From the NCBI GenBank assembly GCA_038150465.1, contig JAYOTP010000031.1, positions 1 through 24,523 on the forward strand: 24,523 bases of DNA, in the 5' to 3' direction. The notes beneath the pieces were generated by a model. That model did not search any database, had not been told where the DNA came from, and was given only the letters and a program-made list of their open reading frames with translations. Positions 14,178 to 22,969 of this stretch are shown piece after piece. Numbering within the stretch: position 1 is the stretch's first letter; every line of letters starts with the position of its first letter. This DNA comes from RFXV01 sp038150465 (GTDB lineage: Bacteria > Bacteroidota > Bacteroidia > Flavobacteriales > Schleiferiaceae). Position numbers and translations under genes: made by a program.

Positions 14178-16583
14178 GTGCTTCACAAAGGAGAAATAAA
14201 GATCTTTTCAAAACATATTCTGGCCATCATCTTCTGGCTCCATGCAGCTATGCTCTGCGCCCAGCAGCAGATGGTCATGGGCATCGTTCGGGATACGGAA
14301 GGGCCACTTCCCTCAGCGGCCGTGAAGCTTTTGGGCGAAACGGATCGGTTTTTTGGTCTAAGTGATGCATCCGGACACTTTGCTGTTGGCCCTGTACCCA
14401 ATGGCCGCTATACTCTGGAGGTCCAGGCTGCGGGAAAGAAGCTTTTGCAGAAGCAACTTGAACTCAAGGGAACGAACTATGGCTCTTTCAGCTTGGAACT
14501 CGAGGAAGATCCATTGCAGCTCCAGCAGGTGGTGGTGACCGCTACCCGGTCGGAAGTCAGGCGATACGATGCCCCAGTGATGGTCCAGCAGATATCCTCC
14601 AAATTGCTGGACGGCACCCAATCGGTGAGTCTTTCAGAAGGCCTGCGCTTTTCCCCGGGTCTTCGGGTGGAGAACAACTGTTCGAATTGTGGCTTCACCC
14701 AGCTACGCATCAATGGGCTGGACGGCGCCTACAGCCAGATACTGATCAACAGCCGCCCGATCTTCTCTTCACTGGCCGGCGTCTATGGACTGGAAATGAT
14801 CCCGAAGAACATGATCGAACGCATCGAGGTGGTCAAGGGAGGTGGCTCGGTCCTCTATGGTGGAAATGCCGTTGCGGGCACGGTCAACATCATCACCCGC
14901 GAACCAGTCCAGAACAGCTCAGGCATGGGCTGGGAGCAGCAGCTCATCAATGGATCGGCCTCAGATCATTTGCTGAATGCGCATGCCTCGGCGGTATCTA
15001 AAGACCAAAACAAAGGGATCACCCTTTACGGAGTGAACCGAAGAAGAGCAGCACTCGATCTGAATGACGACGGATTCAGCGAATTGGCGCGCCTGCGGCA
15101 AAACACCTGGGGACTGGATGCTTATTGGACACCCAATACGCAGACGCGCTTCCGGGTGGACCTTCATCATCTGAATGAGTTCCGCAGGGGCGGTAGCCAG
15201 CTCGACAGAAAGCCACACGAAGCCTCCCTGGCCGAGCAACTCGAACACAGCATCACAGGCGGCGGACTGAGTGTTGAATGGACAGCACCCGATCAAAAAC
15301 AGCGCATCTCTGCCTACTCCTCCGCCCAATATGTGTACCGAGACAGCTACTACGGTTCAGGAGGACGAATACGCGCAGCGGGAGACAGCCTCACCGATGC
15401 GGATCGACGCGCGCTGAACGCCTACGGTGCATCAAAAGGGCAAACCTGGGTATCCGGCCTGCAGTGGGCCATCGACCTGCACGCCCAATGGAAGCTCATT
15501 GCGGGGAGCGAACATCTGTACGATCGGGTGAACGACCAAATGCCGGGCCACGATCGTGCTATCCTGCAGCGCACCCACACTTTTGGACAGTACACCCAGC
15601 TCCAATTCGATCCAAACGATGACTGGACGCTCAGCCTGGGAGGACGCTGGGACCATCTGCGTATCGAAAATGAGCAGCACCTCGAGGGGAATGTTCAGCG
15701 CCAGAACAAGCGATTGGATCCACTCGTGCCACGGGCTTCTGTCCTCTATCGCTTCAATGAAAACTGGAGGGGCCGAGTTTCTTATGCCGAAGGCTATCGG
15801 GCGCCTCAGGTCTTCAACGAAGACCTGCACCTCGAATTGGTGGGTGGAGCAGCCCTTTTCACCTGGCTTGGCGAAGGGCTCCGTTCCGAGCGCTCCCGTT
15901 CGGTGACGGCCTCACTGAATTACACATCCAGTGCATCGGAAGACCCAAGCAATGTGGTGATCGAATATTTCCGCACCGATCTGCAGGACCCATTCATCTG
16001 GAGCGCACAACAGGAACTGTCTTCAGGCATTGCATGGATCACCAAAAGAAACGGTGGGCCCGCCTTTGTGGAGGGCGTGAATGCCGAATTCCAAAAGGCC
16101 ATTGGCCGGGAGTGGATCCTCCAGCTCGGACTGACCTGGCAGCAGGCCCGATACCGTCAGGAAGAACTCATCTGGCAGGACGATCGGCCCGGCGGCACAC
16201 TTCCCGATGCCCGAACCTCCGAACTTTTGCGCACGCCGGATATCTATGGCTTTTGGAGCCTGAATTGGGAAGTGAACGATCGGTGGAGCCACGATCTTTC
16301 CGGAACGATCACCGGCCCCATGGGCGTCCCGCATGTGATCGACCCGCAGACCGAACAGACCGTGATCAAGGACAGTCCAGCTTTTGTTGTTGTCAATTGG
16401 AAGAGCAGCTACCGCATGCAGATCGACAAGAGGTGGGCTCTTACGGCTGCCCTGGGAATAAAGAATCTGCTGAATGCCTACCAAACCGACTTTGATAGAG
16501 GCGCAGAGAAAGACGCCGGATACATCTATGGCCCCTTGCTTCCGAGGACTTTTACCTTCAGCCTGCTCATCGACCGGAACTGA
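14178..16583 (+). CDS. TonB-dependent receptor with carboxypeptidase-regulatory-like N-terminal domain
   Basis: The 801-residue outer-membrane receptor takes up a ligand using TonB energy. After a signal peptide (to about residue 28, MLCA) come a carboxypeptidase-regulatory-like beta-sandwich (31-112), a TonB-box-like QQVVVTA (116-122), the plug (123-240: LRINGLDG, MIERIEVVKGGGSVLYGGNAVAGTVNIIT) and a 22-strand-type barrel to the C-terminus. The plug contains NNCSNCG, a CxxC at 168/171. It is divergent from the metal efflux operon across 110 bases, so a metal chelate is a fair guess at its ligand, but this is inference. The start is GTG. A strong AAAGGAG (14187-14193) lies inside the reading frame, so a rare downstream start (ATA 14196 or ATC 14202) is possible. 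Confidence 0.85.
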   Translation: MLHKGEIKIFSKHILAIIFWLHAAMLCAQQQMVMGIVRDTEGPLPSAAVKLLGETDRFFGLSDASGHFAVGPVPNGRYTLEVQAAGKKLLQKQLELKGTNYGSFSLELEEDPLQLQQVVVTATRSEVRRYDAPVMVQQISSKLLDGTQSVSLSEGLRFSPGLRVENNCSNCGFTQLRINGLDGAYSQILINSRPIFSSLAGVYGLEMIPKNMIERIEVVKGGGSVLYGGNAVAGTVNIITREPVQNSSGMGWEQQLINGSASDHLLNAHASAVSKDQNKGITLYGVNRRRAALDLNDDGFSELARLRQNTWGLDAYWTPNTQTRFRVDLHHLNEFRRGGSQLDRKPHEASLAEQLEHSITGGGLSVEWTAPDQKQRISAYSSAQYVYRDSYYGSGGRIRAAGDSLTDADRRALNAYGASKGQTWVSGLQWAIDLHAQWKLIAGSEHLYDRVNDQMPGHDRAILQRTHTFGQYTQLQFDPNDDWTLSLGGRWDHLRIENEQHLEGNVQRQNKRLDPLVPRASVLYRFNENWRGRVSYAEGYRAPQVFNEDLHLELVGGAALFTWLGEGLRSERSRSVTASLNYTSSASEDPSNVVIEYFRTDLQDPFIWSAQQELSSGIAWITKRNGGPAFVEGVNAEFQKAIGREWILQLGLTWQQARYRQEELIWQDDRPGGTLPDARTSELLRTPDIYGFWSLNWEVNDRWSHDLSGTITGPMGVPHVIDPQTEQTVIKDSPAFVVVNWKSSYRMQIDKRWALTAALGIKNLLNAYQTDFDRGAEKDAGYIYGPLLPRTFTFSLLIDRN

Positions 16584-16586
16584 TGC

Positions 16587-17123
16587 TCAGCGCAAACGGA
16601 TAGAGCGCAGCTTCAATTCAAAAGGCCCTTCCACTTTGTCGTTCTTGATAAAGCCGATTCGGATGATGTCCGAATAACCCCGATCACCCAAGGTCTTTCC
16701 GTTCTTTCGGCCCATGCTGTTCTCTTTGAAATCCTTTAGCGGAAGGACAAAGCGCTGTACCTCCTCATTCGGACTGAATGAAGCGGTATAATAGGGCAAG
16801 TACCAGCGTCGTTCCTTTTCGAGCATGCACATGAAACTGCCACCAAAGCCGCTGCACTCCACCACCACCTCTTCGAATGCACTCAGATCGTAATCGCCCC
16901 AGGGCGCTCTTACAGATGCAAATCCACCGTTGTTCTCCAGAGATAAGTTTCCGGTGAACAAGAGCGCCTCATCCGAATGAACCACCTGGCTTTCTGACCG
17001 CCCACCCATAACGCCATCGTTGATGACCGCCCACCGATCGGCCGTGGCCTTGTCACTGAAATCGAATCCGCTGAAGGAAAGCAAGACACTGCTGATAAGG
17101 GAGATGGTCCAAAACATTTTCAT
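16587..17123 (-). CDS. CIA30 family protein, exported
   Basis: The 178-residue protein has a short signal-like N-terminus (MKMFWTISLISSVLLSFSG) and a single CIA30 domain, a galactose-binding-like beta-sandwich. Typical features are WAVINDGVMGGRSES (31-45), GFASVRAPWGDYDLS (67-81), a REDUCED core with YYTASFSP (111-118) and the ending YSDIIRIGFI. The domain is named after a mitochondrial complex I assembly factor, but bacterial members mostly have no known role and none in respiration should be assumed. The ATG at 17123 is chosen because the frame upstream runs back through the deacetylase gene. It starts 55 bases after that gene's stop and may share its transcript. Its 3' end is three bases from the receptor gene stop on the other strand. 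Confidence 0.8.
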   Translation of the reverse strand: MKMFWTISLISSVLLSFSGFDFSDKATADRWAVINDGVMGGRSESQVVHSDEALLFTGNLSLENNGGFASVRAPWGDYDLSAFEEVVVECSGFGGSFMCMLEKERRWYLPYYTASFSPNEEVQRFVLPLKDFKENSMGRKNGKTLGDRGYSDIIRIGFIKNDKVEGPFELKLRSIRLR

Positions 17124-17178
17124 TCCATTGGTTTCATTTGGAAAGGCGCGGCAAGCGAAGAATGTTCGAAGCAGCCAG

Positions 17179-17934
17179 TCAGCCGAAGGCCTTTCGGGCT
17201 TCCTCAAAGGTCTGTACATGCGCCTCCAGGATGTCGCTGAGTTTCTCCGAATACCCGCCGCCCATGCACACGGTGACNNNNNNNNNNNNNNNNNNNNNNN
17301 NNNNNNNNNNNNNNNNNNNNNNNNNNNNNNNNNNNNNNNNNNNNNNNNNNNNNNNNNNNNNNNNNNNNNNNNNNNNNAAGGGATAGTTGTTCTTCCCGTG
17401 CATGCTGAAGGTAAAAACACGCGGCTCGTTCTGAAGAAGCTCAGCGGTTCCATTGCCTTGGTGCACATCGAGATCCACGACCAGAAGCTGGGCATTCGGT
17501 CTTTTCTGCAGGTAGTGATCCGCAGCCAGCGCAATGTCATTGAACAGGCAGAACCCCTCGCCGTGGTCGCTGTACGCGTGGTGTGTGCCGCCAGCAATGT
17601 TCAGGGCGACACCTTCATTGAGCGCGTGCTCCACATTCTGTACAGAGCCGCCACAGATGGTGTATTCCCGTTCCACCAGCTGCGGGCTCAGCGGAAAACC
17701 CGTGCGGCGCTCCTCCTGCCGGCTGAGACCGCCTGCCTCCAGTTTCTGCACATAGTCCGCCTGGTGCACCCGAATGACTTCGTCTCGGGTCAGGGCCTGC
17801 GGCCGGTACAGATCGGATTCTTCGATCACTCCCTCTCGAATAAGCTGCTCGGGAAGAAGGGCATATTTCTCCATCGGAAAGCGATGGCCCTCCGGCAGGG
17901 GATGACAATAGATCGGATCGAAAGCAACTTTCAC
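17179..17934 (-). CDS. Class-IV-like (HDAC11/AcuC-type) deacetylase, interrupted by assembly gap
   Basis: A zinc deacetylase of the arginase/deacetylase fold, likely acting on acetylated lysines or small amines. The opening FDPIYCHPLPEGHRFPMEKY is the standard start of bacterial class-IV-like members. The active site is visible in GGTHHAYSDHGEGFC (His pair), FNDIALA and VVDLDVHQGNGT (zinc Asp and His). After the gap comes VTVCMGGGYS and the C-terminal helix. The start codon is GTG at 17934. The 100-N gap stands where family members have about 75-80 residues, including the last zinc-binding Asp, so the real gap is probably near 230 bases. Both flanks are in one frame across 100 N, so the true length should be 1 mod 3. 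It is divergent from the gene at 17987. Confidence 0.85.
   Translation of the reverse strand: MKVAFDPIYCHPLPEGHRFPMEKYALLPEQLIREGVIEESDLYRPQALTRDEVIRVHQADYVQKLEAGGLSRQEERRTGFPLSPQLVEREYTICGGSVQNVEHALNEGVALNIAGGTHHAYSDHGEGFCLFNDIALAADHYLQKRPNAQLLVVDLDVHQGNGTAELLQNEPRVFTFSMHGKNNYPXXXXXXXXXXXXXXXXXXXXXXXXXXXXXXXXXXVTVCMGGGYSEKLSDILEAHVQTFEEARKAFG
17278..17377. other. Assembly gap of 100 N
   Basis: Exactly 100 N inside the deacetylase gene, a placeholder of the same size as the gap at 1980. Comparison with the family suggests that more than 100 bases are missing. Confidence 0.95.
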
Positions 17935-17939
17935 AAGGT

Positions 17940-17947
17940 CAAAACAA
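17940..17947 (-). promoter_or_regulatory. Candidate -7 box TTGTTTTG of the deacetylase gene
   Basis: TTGTTTTG has one mismatch to TAnnTTTG and ends five bases before the GTG start at 17934. Weak alone; the fixed five-base distance matches other genes in the window. Confidence 0.35.
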
Positions 17948-17973
17948 GCAAAACGACGGAAGGATCACCCTTC

Positions 17974-17981
17974 TATCTTTG
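17974..17981 (+). promoter_or_regulatory. -7 box TATCTTTG of the M1-like barrel protein gene
   Basis: TATCTTTG is an exact TAnnTTTG match and ends five bases before the ATG at 17987, so the transcript should be leaderless or nearly so. I see no TTG at the expected -33 position. Confidence 0.6.
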
Positions 17982-17986
17982 TTTTT

Positions 17987-20821
17987 ATGCGTCGGCTTCT
18001 GCTTCTGATGACTTTTTTGACCGGTCTGAGTGTCTGTGGACAGCAACGGAAGAATCGCTCCATGGTGCGTCTTCTGGACGATGGGCGCACTCTGCAGATA
18101 GAAGGGCAACTCGAATGGCAGGTGCATTGGGATTCGCTGCCCGCGGTCGTCTGGCTTGAGCTTTGGCCGATCGCCCTTGGATCCGATCACTCCGTTATCG
18201 CCGAGCAGTGGCTGGAAGACCAGCAGACACGATTTCACTTCAGCAAAGAAGACGAACGCATTCAGGTTCGAAACCTCGGATTTCGGGATGGAAATAGACG
18301 ACTCCATGCCTACGCCCGTGGACGCAGTCCGGAGCTGCTGCGTTTTCAAAAAGACCAGATCATGGAAAAGGGGGCAGATCGCTTGTCCATCCACTACAGC
18401 TATGAGCTCTACTTCCCGGAGGAGGAACTGGACGGTATGGGGCTGCGCGAAGATGGACTGCTCCTCCAGCATTTCCTGCCGCGTATCAGCTACTTTGAAA
18501 ATGGGCGATTTTCCCCGTCTCCAATGAACCGGGCCGAGGACCGCAACCTGCAAGAAATTCACTGGATCCTCGAGCTCGACCTGCCAGCTCTCTACTATCC
18601 GGTGCGTTCTATGCCTGGCCTTGGCGCTGACAAGTTGATCGATGAAGCCTTTGATCGCGGCGATTTTTCGCCCCTTAGGGAAAGACGCACATATCGTTTT
18701 GATGCGCCGATGTATTCGGGTTCGCAACAACTGCTGATCAGCAAGGCCGTTCGGACACTTGCTGCTTCACAAAAGGGGCTACGGCTGCTGGAGACCCGTA
18801 CTGTTGAAAGCACACCCTCCACCGCCTCCTACATCGAGCACATGCTCGGTATGCAAAGCTGGTTGAAAGAGCGCTACGGTATCGAAGACTCACTCAACTG
18901 GACATTGGTCTGGACGGGGTCGGATCTGACCGAAAGCGTTGAACCTGGTCTGCTTTTCATCAATGAAGACCGGAAAGAGCCCTATCCGGAACTGATCCTC
19001 GCCTCGCGTTATTTCCGAAGCTTCACGGAGCGCCATTTGGCAGGTGTCCGCAGTCCCTGGCTGGGCAAGGGCCTTGCACACTATTTGGCACACGCCTACA
19101 TGGAGGAAGCGCATCCAGGAATGTCTTTGGGCGGTCCGTTCGAGAACAAGTGGCTCGCGAGGTTCTTTCGCGTGGATGAGCTTCCGCTGGGCTACGAACG
19201 GCAAATACTCTATCTCTACCTCGCCCGCCAAGGACTCGATCAGAACAGCACGGACTCCACGGAAGCCTTTACTCGAGGCACTTACGAAGCCCAGATGCGC
19301 GCCAAGAGCGCCATGCAACTGAACTACCTGCACGACTTCATGGGCGATCGGAAGTTCCGGATCGGTCTGTCCCGCTACCTCCGCTCCAAAGAGCATTCTG
19401 TCGCATCCTTTCGGGAACATATGGCGCAGGCTTCTGCCTACCGCCCAGTAGACTGGTATTTCGAGGATCTGCTTCCAAGCCCACAACCCATGGACTTTCG
19501 TCTCAATAAGACAGAAGCCTGCCCCAGTGTATTCGTTGTGCGCTCCGATGCGCCCAAGGGCAATCAATTTCCCTATCCCGTTCAGGGCCTGATCAAGGAC
19601 AGCCTGGTGATGACCGAATGGATGCCACCGCAACTGGGAAAAAAGAGCAAAAACTTCTATCCAGATGACTACGATCGGGTGGTGGTTGCCGATCCCCTGC
19701 GCTATCCAGACCTCTACGGCAAGAACAACGAAAAGGCACACGGCGATTGGCTGCCCTGGCGTAAGCCGCTGGAATTCCAACTGTACACCAGCCTCGAAAA
19801 CCCTGGCAAGCATCAGGTCTACTGGATGCCCAGTATGAACTTCAATGCCTACGACGGGCTGATGCCCGGATTGAATCTGTACAACTCCACCCTTATTCCC
19901 AAGAAATTTGAATACCGACTGGCGCCCGAATACTCGACCCAGACGGGTGAACTCGTTGGATTCGCCTCACTGGCCATCAACTGGCCACTCTTTGAAGGGA
20001 AGGTTCGCCTGATGACTCTGAGTACCTACTACATTCATTACCACTACGCGCCCAAACTCGGCTACAGCCGGATCTCCCCAACACTCACCCTGCACTTTAG
20101 GAAGACCGCGCCGAGAAGCCCGTTCATCCGGAAGCTGCGAATGCGCAACATCTATGTGGACGCAGAGCGCACCTCATCCATGGACGATGCCGTGACGGCA
20201 GAAGGCTATTCGGTCTTCAACCTGAACTACAGCAGTGAATTCACGAGCATTCTGAATCCAAGGACCCTGCGCGTGGACATGCAAGTGGGGGATTACTTCA
20301 GCAAATTGAGTGTGGAATGGGATCAACGCTGGATGCTGCCCAACAGGAAGTGGCTGGTCTTTCGGGTCTTTGGCGGTTGGATGCCCTACAACAACAACCC
20401 TAAAGAGCAGACCTTATTCGATTTTGGTCTGTCGGGCACCCGGGATTACCTCTTCGACTACCACGTTTTTGGCCGATCGGACGAAACTGGGATCTGGAGC
20501 CAGCAATTCTTTGCTACAGATGGAGGGTTCCGCTCCAACACCCGGCTATTTGGCCGCTCACATATTCTCGCCGCGAATTTGAGTGTGCCGCTCTTCGAAG
20601 TATTGGGTGTTTATGGCGACATCGGAACATTGGGCGGACCTGTGGAATGGGGATATGGGATCCGAGTGGCCATTCTCACCGACTTTCTCGAATGGTACTT
20701 TCCGATCCAGGGAAGGGGCGGAACCTATTTGGATCGAAACAATTACTTCAGCTACACCCGATTCACGGTGGACCTCAGCATCGATCAAATCGTTACGCGT
20801 CTTCGCCGCGGATTCTATTGA
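17987..20821 (+). CDS. M1-peptidase-like pseudoenzyme fused to an outer-membrane beta-barrel
   Basis: The 944-residue protein has a signal peptide (MRRLLLLMTFLTGLSVCGQ). Residues about 20-490 follow the plan of M1 aminopeptidases: an N-terminal beta domain, then a gluzincin-like helical part with PWLGKGLAHYLAHAY (about 356-370, the place of WxxEGFA) and LNYLHDFMGDRKFRIGL (the M1 C-terminal helix). Where HExxHxxF should stand, about 18 residues before PWLGKG, the sequence is ASRYFRSF, so zinc ligands and general base are missing. From about 570 onward strands such as FEYRLAPEYSTQTGELVGFASLAINW and a final aromatic residue (RRGFY) point to an outer-membrane barrel. I expect a surface or periplasm-facing scaffold rather than a protease. 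It is single-gene, with its 3' end overlapping the convergent neighbour by seven bases. Confidence 0.7.
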   Translation: MRRLLLLMTFLTGLSVCGQQRKNRSMVRLLDDGRTLQIEGQLEWQVHWDSLPAVVWLELWPIALGSDHSVIAEQWLEDQQTRFHFSKEDERIQVRNLGFRDGNRRLHAYARGRSPELLRFQKDQIMEKGADRLSIHYSYELYFPEEELDGMGLREDGLLLQHFLPRISYFENGRFSPSPMNRAEDRNLQEIHWILELDLPALYYPVRSMPGLGADKLIDEAFDRGDFSPLRERRTYRFDAPMYSGSQQLLISKAVRTLAASQKGLRLLETRTVESTPSTASYIEHMLGMQSWLKERYGIEDSLNWTLVWTGSDLTESVEPGLLFINEDRKEPYPELILASRYFRSFTERHLAGVRSPWLGKGLAHYLAHAYMEEAHPGMSLGGPFENKWLARFFRVDELPLGYERQILYLYLARQGLDQNSTDSTEAFTRGTYEAQMRAKSAMQLNYLHDFMGDRKFRIGLSRYLRSKEHSVASFREHMAQASAYRPVDWYFEDLLPSPQPMDFRLNKTEACPSVFVVRSDAPKGNQFPYPVQGLIKDSLVMTEWMPPQLGKKSKNFYPDDYDRVVVADPLRYPDLYGKNNEKAHGDWLPWRKPLEFQLYTSLENPGKHQVYWMPSMNFNAYDGLMPGLNLYNSTLIPKKFEYRLAPEYSTQTGELVGFASLAINWPLFEGKVRLMTLSTYYIHYHYAPKLGYSRISPTLTLHFRKTAPRSPFIRKLRMRNIYVDAERTSSMDDAVTAEGYSVFNLNYSSEFTSILNPRTLRVDMQVGDYFSKLSVEWDQRWMLPNRKWLVFRVFGGWMPYNNNPKEQTLFDFGLSGTRDYLFDYHVFGRSDETGIWSQQFFATDGGFRSNTRLFGRSHILAANLSVPLFEVLGVYGDIGTLGGPVEWGYGIRVAILTDFLEWYFPIQGRGGTYLDRNNYFSYTRFTVDLSIDQIVTRLRRGFY

Positions 20822-22899
20822 TCCTTGGCCATCAATTCCTTCGCCTCTGCCCAACTGTTGACCGGCATTTGGCAGGCGCCTTCTTCGCATAGATAAAAGA
20901 GCGTGGAACCCTCCTTCCAACGATGGATAAAGGCTGGCAGATCCGATGGTCGATCGGTCCAGCTCAACAAAAGACCTGAAGTTCCCGACGAGAGCACCTG
21001 CCGGTATTTTGCCTCGGCATCGGGCCCAACAATGACAAGTTCGTATGAGCCGTAGCTGTAGTCGTTCAGCAGAAAGCCCCAGTTGGAATAGCTCTCTGGG
21101 TAGCCACCAAAACGCTCTGCCACCGCCGCCGTCATTTCCCGGGCGCGCCCTATCCACTCTGCTTTGCCTGAGAGCAGGCCCAGGTCGCGGTAATTGCGTG
21201 CCATAGTGGAATTGGCCGCAGGGATCACATTGTCTTCGTTCTCTTTGGTGCGCACGACCAGATCTTCATCTGTACTGTACCAAAGAAGTGGGCTCTCCGG
21301 ATCATGGAAAAGATGGCTCGCTTCCTCCAGCCAATCCACGGCCTGCAAAAAGGGTGCTTCCTCTCCACTTATACGATGTACATCCAATGCCGCACGGATC
21401 AGGAAGGCATGATCATCGAGCAAGGCGGTGCCGTAGGGCGAACCCTTGGCCCAACTGTGCGCCAAACCCTCTTTGCCCCGCATCTGATCGACCAGTGCAT
21501 GGAAGGTCTGTTGTGCGAGAGTTCTGTGCTCGGGATCCCAAGTTGCCTCGTACAAGGTGCAGAGCGCCGACACCATTTGGGCATTCCAGCTGCAGAGCAC
21601 TTTGAAATCCAGTCCAGGGCGAATGCGTTTTTCGCGTTGGGCGAGCAGCACTTCTCTCACTGCTGACCACCGCTCGCTGAAATCACCTTCTGTCCACGAA
21701 CGACTCTTCTGGACTTCCTGATCTGACGCGCGTCTTTGCAAAATGAATCGACCTTCCCACTCCTCGCCTTCGTCCAAAAGGAACCAACGATCGATCTGCA
21801 GACCGGGATGATCGGCGATCAGCCTGCGGATCTCTTCTGAAGACCAGGTGTAGAACAGACCCTCTTCCCCCTCGCTGTCTGCATCGAGTGCCGAATAGAA
21901 AAGACCGCTTGGATCCCGCAGCTCCCTTAAGCTCCATTCCAGGGTTTCTTCTGCCACCCGCCGGTACATGGACTCCCCAAATAAGCGGTAGGCCTCTGCA
22001 TACAAGCCGATCAACTGAGCATTGTCGTAAAGCATCTTTTCAAAATGCGGCACCTTCCATTCCGCGTCTGTGCTGTAGCGTGCAAACCCGCCTCCGATCT
22101 GATCGTAGATGCCCGAAAGGCACATTCGGTCCAGGGTCAGCCGAATATGCTGCTCCAGATCATCGGAGACTTCGTTGGTCAATTGGGTCAGGAGAAAACG
22201 GTAGTTGTTTGGGAGGGGGAATTTGGGCGCTTTGTTCGGCCCGCCATGGATCGTATCCATTCGGCCTTTCCACTCTCCCAAGGCCGCCTGCATCATTTCT
22301 GGGGCAAAGGATTCCATCGGCTCTGGTCCAAGTATCTCCGCCTGCTTCATTCCCTCCTGAAGCTTATCTGCGTATTCCCTCATGCGCCCCGCATCTTTTG
22401 CGTACAACTCACTGAGCTGGGTGAGGATTTCCATCCACTGGGTCTTGGAAAAATAGGTGCCTCCGTAGATCGGTCGTCCGTCGGGCAATGCGATGCAGTT
22501 CAGTGGCCACCCGCCTCGCCCGGTCATCAGCTGGACCGCGGACATATACACCTGGTCGATGTCTGGCCGTTCCTCTCGGTCGATCTTGATCGACACAAAA
22601 TGCTCGTTCATCAGGCGGGCCACCGCCTCGTCCTCAAAGGATTCGTGCTCCATGACATGACACCAGTGACAGGCCGAATAGCCAATGCTGATGATCATCA
22701 ATTTATTTTCTGCTTTGGCCGCCGCCAAAGCCTGCTCGTCCCAGGGCTGCCAATGCACAGGATTTCCTTGATGTTGGAGCAGATACGGGCTGCTTGAATG
22801 CGTCAATCGGTTCATATCGTTAACGGGTTGGGCAGGTGAACAGCTCAAGATGCACAGGGCCCAGATCGGCAAACAAAGAAGACGAAAAGAAAAGCCCAT
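20815..22899 (-). CDS. YyaL/DUF255 family thioredoxin-like protein with lipoprotein signal
   Basis: The 694-residue protein has an N-terminal thioredoxin-like DUF255 domain followed by an alpha/alpha six-hairpin barrel, the architecture of YyaL and human SPATA20. SPYLLQHQGNPVHWQPW (38-54) and the redox motif CHWCHVM (C77 and C80) are diagnostic; RGGWPLNC and GGTYF follow. The barrel shows FEKMLYDNAQL and DDHAFLIRAAL. I start at ATG 22899, which opens MGFSFRLLCLPIWALCILSC, a type II signal with Cys 20. The longer frame to 22971 would overlap the divergent transporter's start codon. Most family members are cytosolic and begin near the NRLTHSSSPYL segment, so this lipidated form would act in the envelope. 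Role unknown; redox or sugar-related activity is only suggested by fold. Confidence 0.85.
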   Translation of the reverse strand: MGFSFRLLCLPIWALCILSCSPAQPVNDMNRLTHSSSPYLLQHQGNPVHWQPWDEQALAAAKAENKLMIISIGYSACHWCHVMEHESFEDEAVARLMNEHFVSIKIDREERPDIDQVYMSAVQLMTGRGGWPLNCIALPDGRPIYGGTYFSKTQWMEILTQLSELYAKDAGRMREYADKLQEGMKQAEILGPEPMESFAPEMMQAALGEWKGRMDTIHGGPNKAPKFPLPNNYRFLLTQLTNEVSDDLEQHIRLTLDRMCLSGIYDQIGGGFARYSTDAEWKVPHFEKMLYDNAQLIGLYAEAYRLFGESMYRRVAEETLEWSLRELRDPSGLFYSALDADSEGEEGLFYTWSSEEIRRLIADHPGLQIDRWFLLDEGEEWEGRFILQRRASDQEVQKSRSWTEGDFSERWSAVREVLLAQREKRIRPGLDFKVLCSWNAQMVSALCTLYEATWDPEHRTLAQQTFHALVDQMRGKEGLAHSWAKGSPYGTALLDDHAFLIRAALDVHRISGEEAPFLQAVDWLEEASHLFHDPESPLLWYSTDEDLVVRTKENEDNVIPAANSTMARNYRDLGLLSGKAEWIGRAREMTAAVAERFGGYPESYSNWGFLLNDYSYGSYELVIVGPDAEAKYRQVLSSGTSGLLLSWTDRPSDLPAFIHRWKEGSTLFYLCEEGACQMPVNSWAEAKELMAKDQ

Positions 22900-22940
22900 T
22901 TTTGGAGAAAGCGCAGCGGCGGCTGAAAGGTTCACTTTGT

Positions 22941-22948
22941 TATTTTCG
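22941..22948 (+). promoter_or_regulatory. Candidate -7 box TATTTTCG of the phosphate transporter gene
   Basis: TATTTTCG has one mismatch to TAnnTTTG, is identical to the box upstream of the efflux operon, and ends 21 bases before the ATG at 22970. Confidence 0.35.
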
Positions 22949-22969
22949 CTTCGCATCAACAGCCTGAAC

